From positions 1-50,678 of the forward strand of contig NZ_CANLZW010000034.1 in the NCBI RefSeq assembly GCF_947495625.1: a stretch of 50,678 nucleotides of DNA, written 5' to 3'. The DNA is from an uncultured Cocleimonas sp. Lineage in GTDB: Bacteria; Pseudomonadota; Gammaproteobacteria; Thiotrichales; Thiotrichaceae. Positions 11,163-19,316 of this stretch are shown here, piece after piece. The translations under genes and the position numbers were made by a program. A model generated the notes under the pieces. The model was not told the origin of the DNA and ran no database searches. It saw nothing but the letters and a program-made list of their open reading frames with translations. The first letter of the stretch is position 1. Each line of letters begins with the position of its first letter.

Positions 11163-11636
11163 TTATTTAAACTTCTTCAATAATGAAGTCATTTCGATTG
11201 CAGTAACAGCAGCTTCTGCACCTTTATTACCCGCTTTGGTACCCGCACGCTCTATGGCTTGCTCGATAGAATCAGTAGTTAAAATACCATTGATAATGGG
11301 TAATCCTGTATCGAGTGCAATTGTTGCCAAGCCTTTTGCAGAAGCGTCAGCCACAATATCGAAATGAGGCGTGCTGCCACGAATAACCGCACCTAAAGCA
11401 ATTACTGATTCGTATTTTGCGCTATTCGCCATTGCCTGAACCATCACGGGCAATTCAAAAGCACCAGGCACACGTACGATTTCAATATCTTTGTCTGCAA
11501 CACCGTGGCGTTGTAAAGTGTCTACTGCACCTTCAACCAGACTTTCGACGATAAACGAGTTAAAGCGTGCAACGGCAATACCAAACTTTGCTTTTCCAGG
11601 GTTAAAGTCACCGGCAAACTCTTTAATTGAACTCAT
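11163..11636 (-). CDS. ribH: 6,7-dimethyl-8-ribityllumazine synthase
   Basis: RibH condenses 5-amino-6-ribitylaminouracil with dihydroxybutanone phosphate to give lumazine, the penultimate riboflavin intermediate. It has 157 residues, the normal length for the icosahedral enzyme. Motifs include [25 protein letters not shown] and [14 protein letters not shown] with its catalytic histidine. It follows ribBA(X), but a copy of the dispersed repeat lies between them and may separate transcripts. Confidence 0.96.
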   Translation of the reverse strand: MSSIKEFAGDFNPGKAKFGIAVARFNSFIVESLVEGAVDTLQRHGVADKDIEIVRVPGAFELPVMVQAMANSAKYESVIALGAVIRGSTPHFDIVADASAKGLATIALDTGLPIINGILTTDSIEQAIERAGTKAGNKGAEAAVTAIEMTSLLKKFK

Positions 11637-11698
11637 ATCTTTTAATCCTATACTTTTATCTTATTCATTCCCTACTTTTTGCAAACTAATCATAATTT

Positions 11699-11726
11699 AA
11701 AAAAAGTGCCTATAAGTAGGGGGGTG
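11699..11726 (-). repeat. dispersed 3'-end repeat, copy 2
   Basis: On the minus strand this reads CACCCCCCTACTTATA then GGCACTTTTTTT, 53 bases after the ribBA(X) stop and before ribH. A worn partner, CCCTACTTTTTGCAAAC, occurs in the other orientation at about 11670-11686. Confidence 0.8.
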
Positions 11727-11779
11727 TGTTTTGTTAACTATTTTAACAGTAAATGTAAATGAGCATTAGTCAGATAGCT

Positions 11780-12886
11780 TTACTCAGAGACATATTCAAC
11801 TATTTCGAGGCCAAATCCTGCTAAACCATGGAAATGCTTAGGCGCACTCATCACGCGCATTTTGGTAACGCCAACATCACTTAAGATTTGCGCACCGATA
11901 CCGAATGTTTTTAATGCAGTTGGAGACGATTCGTCGTATTCAGCCTGCTTCTCGTGATTCACATCGATTTCTCTTAAACGATCAAGGAAACTTCCAGAAC
12001 TAGCACCACGCAGCACCACGATAACGCCCTGCTCTTCACGCTCCATAATTTGCATCACATCACGTAAAGGCCACGAACAGCCTTCTTCCTGAAGCGATAA
12101 CATGTCGCATAAGGTATCTTCTACATGTACACGTACCAATACCGGTTCGTTTTCTTTCACTTCGCCTTTTACCAAGGCTAGATGCGTACGTTGACTAGCA
12201 TCGTCTTTGTAACCAATAACTTTGAATTTTCCAAATTCAGTTTTTAACTCAGCTTCGTGTTTACGTACGATAGTCTTTTCATTCTGAACACGGTAACGAA
12301 TCAGTTCTTCGATAGTGCCAATTTTTATATTATGTTTTTCTGAAATTTTGAATAGATCATCACGACGCGCCATGCTGCCATCTTCATTCAAAATCTCAAC
12401 AATGGCAGCAGCAGGTTCCAGACCGGCTAATCTCGCCAAATCAACACCCGCTTCAGTATGACCCGCACGCGTTAATACGCCGCCGGGTTGTGCCATTAAT
12501 GGAAAGATATGACCAGGTTGCACAATGCTCTTACTGGTCGCATCAGGCGCCACCGCCGCACGAATTGTTAAAGCACGATCGTAAGCTGAAATGCCGGTAG
12601 TAACGCCTTCAGCGGCTTCAATAGACACCGTAAAATTGGTGCTAAACTCTTCATTATTTTCAGCAACCATCAACGGAAGAGCCAATTGCTTACAACGCTC
12701 TGCGGTAATAGGCATACAGACTAAACCACGCCCATAAGTGGCAAAAAAGTTGATATCTTCCGTTCTAACTTTAGAAGCAGCCATTAAGAAGTCGCCCTCG
12801 TTCTCACGATCTTCATCGTCAACGATAATGACCATTTTGCCTTCGGCAAGGTCTTCTATTATTTCTTCTATGCTATTAAAATTCAT
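11780..12886 (-). CDS. ribBA: RibBX: dihydroxybutanone-phosphate synthase fused to a degenerate GTP cyclohydrolase II domain
   Basis: The first 200 or so residues are a complete RibB domain, which makes 3,4-dihydroxy-2-butanone 4-phosphate from ribulose 5-phosphate. Motifs are VIIVDDEDRENEGDFL near residue 18, RAGHTEAGVDLARLAG near 140 and the C-terminal EI-rich strand. The remainder to residue 368 aligns with GTP cyclohydrolase II but lacks its Cys-rich zinc motif: the equivalent stretch reads VEDTLCDMLSLQEEGCSW. This matches the described RibBX class, in which the second domain is inactive, so another ribA would be expected elsewhere. It lies between ribE and ribH. Confidence 0.92.
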   Translation of the reverse strand: MNFNSIEEIIEDLAEGKMVIIVDDEDRENEGDFLMAASKVRTEDINFFATYGRGLVCMPITAERCKQLALPLMVAENNEEFSTNFTVSIEAAEGVTTGISAYDRALTIRAAVAPDATSKSIVQPGHIFPLMAQPGGVLTRAGHTEAGVDLARLAGLEPAAAIVEILNEDGSMARRDDLFKISEKHNIKIGTIEELIRYRVQNEKTIVRKHEAELKTEFGKFKVIGYKDDASQRTHLALVKGEVKENEPVLVRVHVEDTLCDMLSLQEEGCSWPLRDVMQIMEREEQGVIVVLRGASSGSFLDRLREIDVNHEKQAEYDESSPTALKTFGIGAQILSDVGVTKMRVMSAPKHFHGLAGFGLEIVEYVSE

Positions 12887-12890
12887 ATAA

Positions 12891-13562
12891 TTAACTTCGC
12901 GCTACAAAACCGTTTTCGGCTAAATATTCTTCTGTAATGGTTGACCCTTTTACACTTCCTTCATTTAGCGCACCACCTTGCAGTAAACGCTCTAAATAAC
13001 GGGCGATAACATCAACTTCTAAATTAATTTTTGTGCCCGCTTGATAGGCACTTATAACGGTTTCTTGTAAGGTATGAGGGACGATATTGATTTCAAAATA
13101 AACACCATCAACACGATTAACAGTGAGGCTAACACCGTCAATGGTAATTGAACCCTTGGCAGCAATATAACGCGCCAGATCATCAGGCGCTTTGATACGA
13201 AAATGCTCTGATCGTCCATCATTACGTCGAGATTCAACTTCACCCAGACCATCCACATGACCACTGACCAAATGGCCACCCAAACGAGTATTGAGGGTTA
13301 ATGCCTTTTCGAGATTAACCGGAGAACCTTTTGATAAACCACCAAGTGATGTCAAAGAGAGCGTCTCTCTGGAAACATCCGCGGTAAAGCTATTTTCTGT
13401 CATCGCAACCGCAGTTAAACACACGCCATTGACTGCAATGCTATCGCCCAACTCAACGTCACTCATGTCTAACTTTCCGGTATTCACAATCAAAGAAACA
13501 TCGCCGCCTTTGGGCTGAAGATCTGAAATAGTACCGATTGATTGAATGATGCCTGTAAACAT
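12891..13562 (-). CDS. ribE: riboflavin synthase, alpha subunit
   Basis: This enzyme dismutates two lumazine molecules into riboflavin and 5-amino-6-ribitylaminouracil. It has 223 residues with the expected internal duplication. The first lumazine-binding repeat opens MFTGIIQSIG and contains IAVNGVCLTA; the second contains LVSGHVDGLG and GSITIDGVSLTVN. It heads the rib-nus-thi-pgp chain, 4 bases before ribBA(X). No ribD precedes it, although ribD often does in relatives. Confidence 0.95.
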   Translation of the reverse strand: MFTGIIQSIGTISDLQPKGGDVSLIVNTGKLDMSDVELGDSIAVNGVCLTAVAMTENSFTADVSRETLSLTSLGGLSKGSPVNLEKALTLNTRLGGHLVSGHVDGLGEVESRRNDGRSEHFRIKAPDDLARYIAAKGSITIDGVSLTVNRVDGVYFEINIVPHTLQETVISAYQAGTKINLEVDVIARYLERLLQGGALNEGSVKGSTITEEYLAENGFVARS

Positions 13563-13863
13563 GTGTTAATTTCTACTTTCTACGAATGGTTTATTACGAT
13601 TGAAAACGGTTATAAATCGCGTCTAAATGCGAGGGTTGAGTATTATCACCTAGCTAGATTAAGATAGAAAGCCCGAGAGTAGACTATTTAGTAATAGAAT
13701 CAGTTAAAAGCGATTCAAATTTCATCACTAAAATGATTGGGGAATAGTTTTGGCCGAAGCGAAGAACATTTTATAATTTTAAAGAGTAACTCAGAGGAAA
13801 TGAAATAGAAGACCAAAAGTGGTTATCAAAACTAGCTCTAGTTATTTTATTAGTTACTAATAG
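13563..13863. other. intergenic region before ribE
   Basis: About 300 bases lie between the transglycosylase gene and ribE, both on the minus strand. I looked for the conserved blocks of an FMN riboswitch on the minus strand and did not find them. A short AACTAG-CT-CTAGTT palindrome at about 13830-13843 is the only clear structure. The ribE promoter should be here. Confidence 0.45.
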
Positions 13864-14652
13864 TTATTTCATCTTCTTGAAAAGATGAGGAGCTAATTTA
13901 CGGTTATATTGCCAACCATATCTACCTGGTTTTTCGCCTAATTTAGGTGGCTGATAAACCGCTTTAACGCGCTTTTTACCGTAATCAGGATTAAGTACAC
14001 TGTAAATCTGAAGCACATTCTTCACATATTGCTTGGTCTCTTTATACGGTGGAATACCTTTATATCTGTCTACTGCGCCCTCGCCAGCGTTATAGGCTGC
14101 AACTGCCTTTTTGATATCTCCTTTATATCTATCGAGCAAAAATTTCAGATACTTTACACCAGCACGAATATTCTGCTGTGGATCATAGCTATCAGTCACG
14201 CCGAAACGATCAGCAGTATCAGGAATCAATTGCATCAAACCTTGAGCTCCGGCCGAGGACAACGCTTTTCTTTTAAAACACGATTCAGCAGTGATCACTG
14301 ATTTGACGAGATTACTATCAACATTATGTTTTTTCGAATATTTAGTGATGTGAGTATCGTATCGATCAGCTTTGGCATGTACCTGCTGAGCATTCCAGCT
14401 TATACAATTATCGGGAAAGTTTAATTTGGGAGGGACTTTTGCTGTAACTTTTTTACCCGTATTCTGCATGGGTTGGGGTTTGACTGCAGCAGTTCCACGC
14501 ACAACGGTGTTATTACGTGTTAAATTCAACATCGCCAATTTCATGTTTTGATCAATAATTGGTGGTTTTGCAGGACTAGCACCCACAGCCGGAAGTATGC
14601 TAAAACTAACTAACATGAAAATAGATAATTGTTTGTAAAATTTTAAAAACAT
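13864..14652 (-). CDS. periplasmic lytic transglycosylase, SLT domain
   Basis: The enzyme cleaves peptidoglycan glycan strands with formation of 1,6-anhydromuramic ends. A signal peptide covers residues 1-25 (to about AVGA). The SLT domain spans roughly 100-215: catalytic E123 in ITAESCF, then SAGAQGLMQLIPDTA, NIRAGVKYL and VAAYNAGEGAV. The 262-residue length and single catalytic domain resemble small SLT proteins rather than Slt70. The C-terminus is basic and Pro-rich. It lies alone between truD and ribE, so its specific role is unclear. Confidence 0.9.
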   Translation of the reverse strand: MFLKFYKQLSIFMLVSFSILPAVGASPAKPPIIDQNMKLAMLNLTRNNTVVRGTAAVKPQPMQNTGKKVTAKVPPKLNFPDNCISWNAQQVHAKADRYDTHITKYSKKHNVDSNLVKSVITAESCFKRKALSSAGAQGLMQLIPDTADRFGVTDSYDPQQNIRAGVKYLKFLLDRYKGDIKKAVAAYNAGEGAVDRYKGIPPYKETKQYVKNVLQIYSVLNPDYGKKRVKAVYQPPKLGEKPGRYGWQYNRKLAPHLFKKMK

Positions 14653-14760
14653 TATTTGGGGGCTAGGTAGCTTTATTGGTTAGGCAGAATCTAAAACGTA
14701 AATTAGGGAGTACTTATATTATAGTGTACTTTCCCCATAAAAAGTTCGATTACTCGCCCT

Positions 14761-15819
14761 TTAGTCAAATCGACCTATTTCAGCTAAAACAGAAGTTGCA
14801 TAGCAACCTGCAGGCAAAGTAAACGATAATTCAACCGCACTTCCAGTTTCATCAGCGCTGTTATCTTTATCTATATAGGTGTAACTCAGATTTTCAACAC
14901 TAAGTCGCATGGCGCGCCGTTCCTGTTTTAAACCATTTCTTTCCAGCCCGTCACACAAGCTTTTAAAGGTATCAGCTATAGCTGTTTCCATTAATAGCGT
15001 TTCATCCTGAGATGCCAAACGCCCTCTGCCCCACAAAGCAGCCGTTGGATGCAAATCATGCTTTTCTACCCGTTGAATAATCTCATCGCTCAATGCCTCA
15101 TAAAAGCATGATTTAGAACCATTCAACATGTACACATCGCCTTCAACAGCTTTGTTCCAGTTATCAGCCTCAATACGCGCCGAAAGAATATGATTGAAAA
15201 TCCACGAACGCGCTGAAGATAAATAAATACTACGTTTAGCGCGGTCTTTAATCTTAAATTCACCGGCAAACCATTTTTCGGCTCTTTCGATATTGTAATT
15301 ATTATGACCAAAACGTTGTGCACCAAAATAATTAGGCACACCCTGTTGTTTGATACGCTCAATGGTTGCTGCTAACTCTGATTCTTCGCCTTTGAAATCG
15401 CTTAGCTTCAAAGTAAATTTATTACCAATCAGCGCCCCACGCTTGAGCTTTTTATCATGACGTTTCTCTGCTAAAACTTCTACCGATTCTGGAAGTAACG
15501 CCTGCCAATCAGGCGCTTCTCGTCCTGGCATTTGCACGCTAAACCATTGCGTTGTTACCGCATTGCGATCTTTTAAACCTGCATAACTCACATCCCGACG
15601 TGGAACACCAGCCGCTTTCGCTAACAAGCCACCCACCCAGTCAGTATTCTCACCAGTTTTTTTGATGTGCAACCACACGTGTTCACCAATGCCCGACGGT
15701 GAAAATTGCTGAATCTCATCTACCTGAAAATCAGACGCAGTACTGCGAATACGCCCGGAAAGCGTGCTGTTTTTATTTACCTTAGTAAAGTTTACTTTTT
15801 CAATGTGATTCATGGGCAT
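14761..15819 (-). CDS. truD: tRNA pseudouridine(13) synthase
   Basis: TruD makes pseudouridine at position 13 of certain tRNAs. The 352-residue protein contains the TruD motif GLKDRNAVTTQWFS with catalytic D84, and NYFGAQRFGHNNYNI further on. Two in-frame ATG codons (15819 and 15813) are close together, so the exact start is uncertain by two residues. It is divergent from the spermidine operon, and the 163-base gap between them should hold both promoters. In many gammaproteobacteria truD lies beside ispF and surE; neither is here. Confidence 0.95.
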   Translation of the reverse strand: MPMNHIEKVNFTKVNKNSTLSGRIRSTASDFQVDEIQQFSPSGIGEHVWLHIKKTGENTDWVGGLLAKAAGVPRRDVSYAGLKDRNAVTTQWFSVQMPGREAPDWQALLPESVEVLAEKRHDKKLKRGALIGNKFTLKLSDFKGEESELAATIERIKQQGVPNYFGAQRFGHNNYNIERAEKWFAGEFKIKDRAKRSIYLSSARSWIFNHILSARIEADNWNKAVEGDVYMLNGSKSCFYEALSDEIIQRVEKHDLHPTAALWGRGRLASQDETLLMETAIADTFKSLCDGLERNGLKQERRAMRLSVENLSYTYIDKDNSADETGSAVELSFTLPAGCYATSVLAEIGRFD

Positions 15820-15982
15820 GGAGTATATATATTCACAAAGAAATAGTTGTAAATTATTATCCTATATTCCGACAAATATAATTTTAAATTAAGCGAATTA
15901 TTTTTGTTGCCATTATTGCAATCTAACTCTATATTTTCCGTTTTTTCAGGTCACAAATATTTAGATTTGTAAGGTATCAATT

Positions 15983-17191
15983 ATGACTAAAGTAGTAATT
16001 ATCGGGGCTGGTGGTGTTGGCGGTGTTGTTACCCATAAGTGCGCTCAATTACCCACTGTATTTACAGATATCGTATTAGCTAGTCGAACCCTTAGTAAAT
16101 GCGACGCAATCGCAGAACAAGTGCTAAAAAACTACGAAGTGAAGATTAGCACTGCACAAGTTGACGCTGACAATGTACCTGAATTGACTCAGTTTCTAAT
16201 CCAGGAAAGACCCAAGTTAGTCATTAATGTTGCCTTACCTTATCAAGACCTTACCATTATGGATGCTTGTCTGGCTGCTGGTGTTCATTATATGGATACA
16301 GCAAATTATGAGCCTGAGGATACTGCAAAGTTTGAATACAAATGGCAATGGGCCTATCAGGAAAAGTTTGAAAAAGCAGGTCTTATGGCACTTTTGGGGT
16401 CTGGTTTTGACCCGGGTGCTACTAACGTATTTACAGCTTATCTAGCCAAACACTACTTTGATGAAATTCAACAGCTAGACATTATCGACGTCAATGGCGG
16501 TGACCATGGTCATCCGTTTGCGACAAACTTTAATCCTGAGATAAACATTAGAGAAGTCACTGCAGAATGCAGACATTGGGAAAATGGAGATTTTGTCGAA
16601 ACAGAAGCGATGTCTAAGAAAGCCTCGTTTGAATGCCCAGAGGCAGTGGGCACTTATAATATTTATCGCATGTACCATGAAGAATTGGAGTCACTGACAA
16701 AGCATTTTCCTACTATCAAGAAAGCGCAATTCTGGATGAGCTTTTCAGAGAACTATCTAAACCATTTACGTGTTTTAGAAGGCATCGGCATGACCAGCAT
16801 CGAACCAGTAATGCATAACGGACAAGAGATTATTCCACTTCAATTTCTTAAATCAATATTGCCAGAACCGGCAAGTCTTGGGCCACGTACCGTGGGTCGA
16901 ACCTGTATCGGCTGTATCGTTAAGGGCGTTAAAGATGGCAAAGAGGTAACCCAATACATTTATAATATCTGTGACCATCAGGCTTGCTACGCCGAAGTGC
17001 AGTCTCAAGCGATTTCTTACACCACCGGCGTTCCAGCCATGATCGGCGCAAAATTGATGCTCGAAGATAAATGGATGAAGCCAGGGGTATGGAATATTGA
17101 ACAAATGGACCCTGATCCATTTATGGATGATATGAATCAGTACGGCTTGCCATGGACGGTGATTGAGCTAACACAAGATAAAATATTGTGA
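15983..17191 (+). CDS. carboxynorspermidine/carboxyspermidine synthase (saccharopine dehydrogenase-like)
   Basis: This NADPH-dependent reductase couples L-aspartate semialdehyde with a diamine. From putrescine it makes carboxyspermidine; from diaminopropane it makes carboxynorspermidine. The 402-residue protein opens with a Rossmann motif, VVIIGAGGVGGVV. LGSGFDPGATNVF near residue 139 and the acidic NICDHQACYAEVQ stretch are typical of this branch. It is first in a four-gene operon, and its stop overlaps the next start as GTGA. Because agmatinase in the operon supplies putrescine, spermidine is the probable end product. Confidence 0.93.
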   Translation: MTKVVIIGAGGVGGVVTHKCAQLPTVFTDIVLASRTLSKCDAIAEQVLKNYEVKISTAQVDADNVPELTQFLIQERPKLVINVALPYQDLTIMDACLAAGVHYMDTANYEPEDTAKFEYKWQWAYQEKFEKAGLMALLGSGFDPGATNVFTAYLAKHYFDEIQQLDIIDVNGGDHGHPFATNFNPEINIREVTAECRHWENGDFVETEAMSKKASFECPEAVGTYNIYRMYHEELESLTKHFPTIKKAQFWMSFSENYLNHLRVLEGIGMTSIEPVMHNGQEIIPLQFLKSILPEPASLGPRTVGRTCIGCIVKGVKDGKEVTQYIYNICDHQACYAEVQSQAISYTTGVPAMIGAKLMLEDKWMKPGVWNIEQMDPDPFMDDMNQYGLPWTVIELTQDKIL

Positions 17192-18405
17192 GCCCAAGCG
17201 AGGATCAGAGTATAAAAGATTATTTCCAACACTTTGATCCAACACGAGTTACCTCCCCCTGTTTTGTAGTCGATCGGCAAGCCATTGAGGATAACCTACG
17301 CATTTTAAAAAGAGTGCAGACTGAAAGCGGCGCCAAAGTGCTCGCGGCACTTAAAGCATTTTCTTTTTGGAAACTTGCGCCTTTAACCCTTGAATATTTA
17401 TCCGGTACTTGCTCAAGTGGTTTACACGAAGCGCGCCTAGCCTATGAAGAATACAGGGGCAAGGGTTTAGATGGAGAAGTTCACACTTATTCAGCGGCAT
17501 TCAAAGACGAAGAATTTCCAGAAATACTGAGAATTTCGGATCATGTGGTTTTTAATTCATTTTCTCAATGGCATCGTTTACAGCCATTAATTTCAGAAGC
17601 TAAAAAAGCACATCATTTACCAAAATTTGGATTGCGCATAAACCCTGAACATTCTGAGGGTAGCGTTGATTTATATGACCCTTGCGCAAATCAATCCCGG
17701 TTGGGAATTACTATCAGTGAATTTCATGCAGATCAGTTAATCGGTTCTTCTGGAGCACAGATTACTGGTTTACACTTTCATACGCTGTGCGAGCAGGATT
17801 TTCTTCCTTTAAAACGAACCCTGGAAAGCATCGAAAATAATTTTTCAGATACATTGAAACAAATGGAATGGGTCAATTTTGGGGGTGGACACCACATAAC
17901 AAGACCTGACTACCAAATATCTGATTTGATTGAATGCATAAAAAACTTTAGTCAAAAATATCAAGTACAGGTTTATATTGAGCCAGGTGAAGCTGTCGCT
18001 ATCAACACAGGGGGACTTGTTTGTGAAGTATTGGACATTATTCAAAACAATGGCGAAATAGCCATACTGGATACTTCTGCTACCTGTCATATGCCTGACA
18101 CACTGGAGATGCCTTACAGAGCGGATATACGAGGTGCCGGTCAACCTTATGAGAAAGCACACACCTATCGATTAGGTGGCATGACCTGTTTAGCGGGAGA
18201 TATCATGGGGGACTACAGTTTTGGCGCCCCTCTAGAAATTGGGCAACGCCTGATCTTCGAAGACATGGCACATTACACAATGGTCAAAACATCCACATTC
18301 AATGGCATAGGCTTGCCCTCATTAGCGCTTTGGGATTCCAGTACCGATGAATTGGAAATTGTTAAATCCTTTACTTACGACGACTTTAAAAACAGATTAT
18401 CCTGA
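17188..18405 (+). CDS. nspC: carboxynorspermidine decarboxylase
   Basis: This PLP enzyme removes the carboxyl group from carboxyspermidine or carboxynorspermidine, giving the triamine. It has the alanine-racemase-like barrel fold, with PLP lysine K56 in ALKAFSFWKL. SGLHEARLA, the GLHFHTLCEQ histidine region, VNFGGGHH and YIEPGEAV match the family. The start is a GTG overlapping the previous gene by four bases. At 405 residues it is slightly longer than usual, owing to an N-terminal extension of about 20 residues. The agmatinase gene begins 2 bases after its stop. Confidence 0.95.
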   Translation: MSPSEDQSIKDYFQHFDPTRVTSPCFVVDRQAIEDNLRILKRVQTESGAKVLAALKAFSFWKLAPLTLEYLSGTCSSGLHEARLAYEEYRGKGLDGEVHTYSAAFKDEEFPEILRISDHVVFNSFSQWHRLQPLISEAKKAHHLPKFGLRINPEHSEGSVDLYDPCANQSRLGITISEFHADQLIGSSGAQITGLHFHTLCEQDFLPLKRTLESIENNFSDTLKQMEWVNFGGGHHITRPDYQISDLIECIKNFSQKYQVQVYIEPGEAVAINTGGLVCEVLDIIQNNGEIAILDTSATCHMPDTLEMPYRADIRGAGQPYEKAHTYRLGGMTCLAGDIMGDYSFGAPLEIGQRLIFEDMAHYTMVKTSTFNGIGLPSLALWDSSTDELEIVKSFTYDDFKNRLS

Positions 18406-18407
18406 AA

Positions 18408-19304
18408 ATGAACAGTAATGACTTAAACACCACTTCGAATGATCCTGATTACCCGATATTTCTAGGTTCAGAAATTGACCAGGGACTTCCTGAAGAATCC
18501 TTTTTTCATATTATTCCAGTTCCGTTCGAACGCTCTGTATCCTATGGTGGAAATACCGCGCTTGGGCCTTCCAGTATCATGCATGCTTCCTGGCAGTTAG
18601 AAGTCTGGGAAGGTAAAAGCAAACCCACTGAGTTAGGTATTCATAGCACCAAAGTTGTTGACTGTAGTGTCGATGCTGATCAGGTGATGAAAAATATTGC
18701 TAATCAGGTGAAACAAAGCTTAGATGTCCACGCTATGCCTGTAGTTATTGGTGGCGAACATTCTGTCACTTACGGTGTTATTAAAGGTTATCTTGATGCC
18801 GGATTTACAGATTTTGGGGTGGTACAAATTGATGCTCACGCAGATCTACGTGATGCCTACGAAGGTGACCCTTTGAGCCATGCATCCGCCATGAAAAGAA
18901 TAGTCGACTTGGATATTCCGCTTTATCAATTAGGCATTCGCGCATTCTGCGAAGAAGAAATACAGACCCGAATTGACTACAATGTTCATCATCGTGATGC
19001 CGATGATATTGTCGCAAATAATATCCAGGAAATTACATTGCCAGAAGACTTCCCAAAAAAGGTCTTTTTCACGGTAGATATTGATGGTATCGACCCATCC
19101 ATTTTTCCTTCCACAGGCACACCTGTCCCAGGTGGACTCAGCTGGTATCAAACTCTTAATCTTTTTGAATCTGTAGTGAAGCAACGAGAAATTATTGGTT
19201 TCGACTTGATGGAATTTGCCCCAATCGAAGGGTTCCATGCCTATGATTTTGCCGCAGCCCAACTACTTTATAAATTCATGGGCATCGTCCAGAGAAATCG
19301 TTAA
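18408..19304 (+). CDS. speB: agmatinase (agmatine ureohydrolase)
   Basis: SpeB hydrolyses agmatine to putrescine and urea with a dinuclear manganese centre. The 298-residue ureohydrolase shows all metal motifs: GGEHSVTYG near residue 116, DAHADLRD near 141 and DIDGIDPS near 228. The adjacent arginine decarboxylase supplies agmatine and the two upstream enzymes use putrescine, which supports agmatinase rather than arginase or a formimino enzyme. It is followed by speA with a 12-base gap. Confidence 0.93.
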   Translation: MNSNDLNTTSNDPDYPIFLGSEIDQGLPEESFFHIIPVPFERSVSYGGNTALGPSSIMHASWQLEVWEGKSKPTELGIHSTKVVDCSVDADQVMKNIANQVKQSLDVHAMPVVIGGEHSVTYGVIKGYLDAGFTDFGVVQIDAHADLRDAYEGDPLSHASAMKRIVDLDIPLYQLGIRAFCEEEIQTRIDYNVHHRDADDIVANNIQEITLPEDFPKKVFFTVDIDGIDPSIFPSTGTPVPGGLSWYQTLNLFESVVKQREIIGFDLMEFAPIEGFHAYDFAAAQLLYKFMGIVQRNR

Positions 19305-19316
19305 CAGGTATAAAAT

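Noticed and set aside
13563-13863. FMN riboswitch upstream of ribE
   Set aside because: The conserved stem blocks of the RFN element were looked for on the minus strand and not found.
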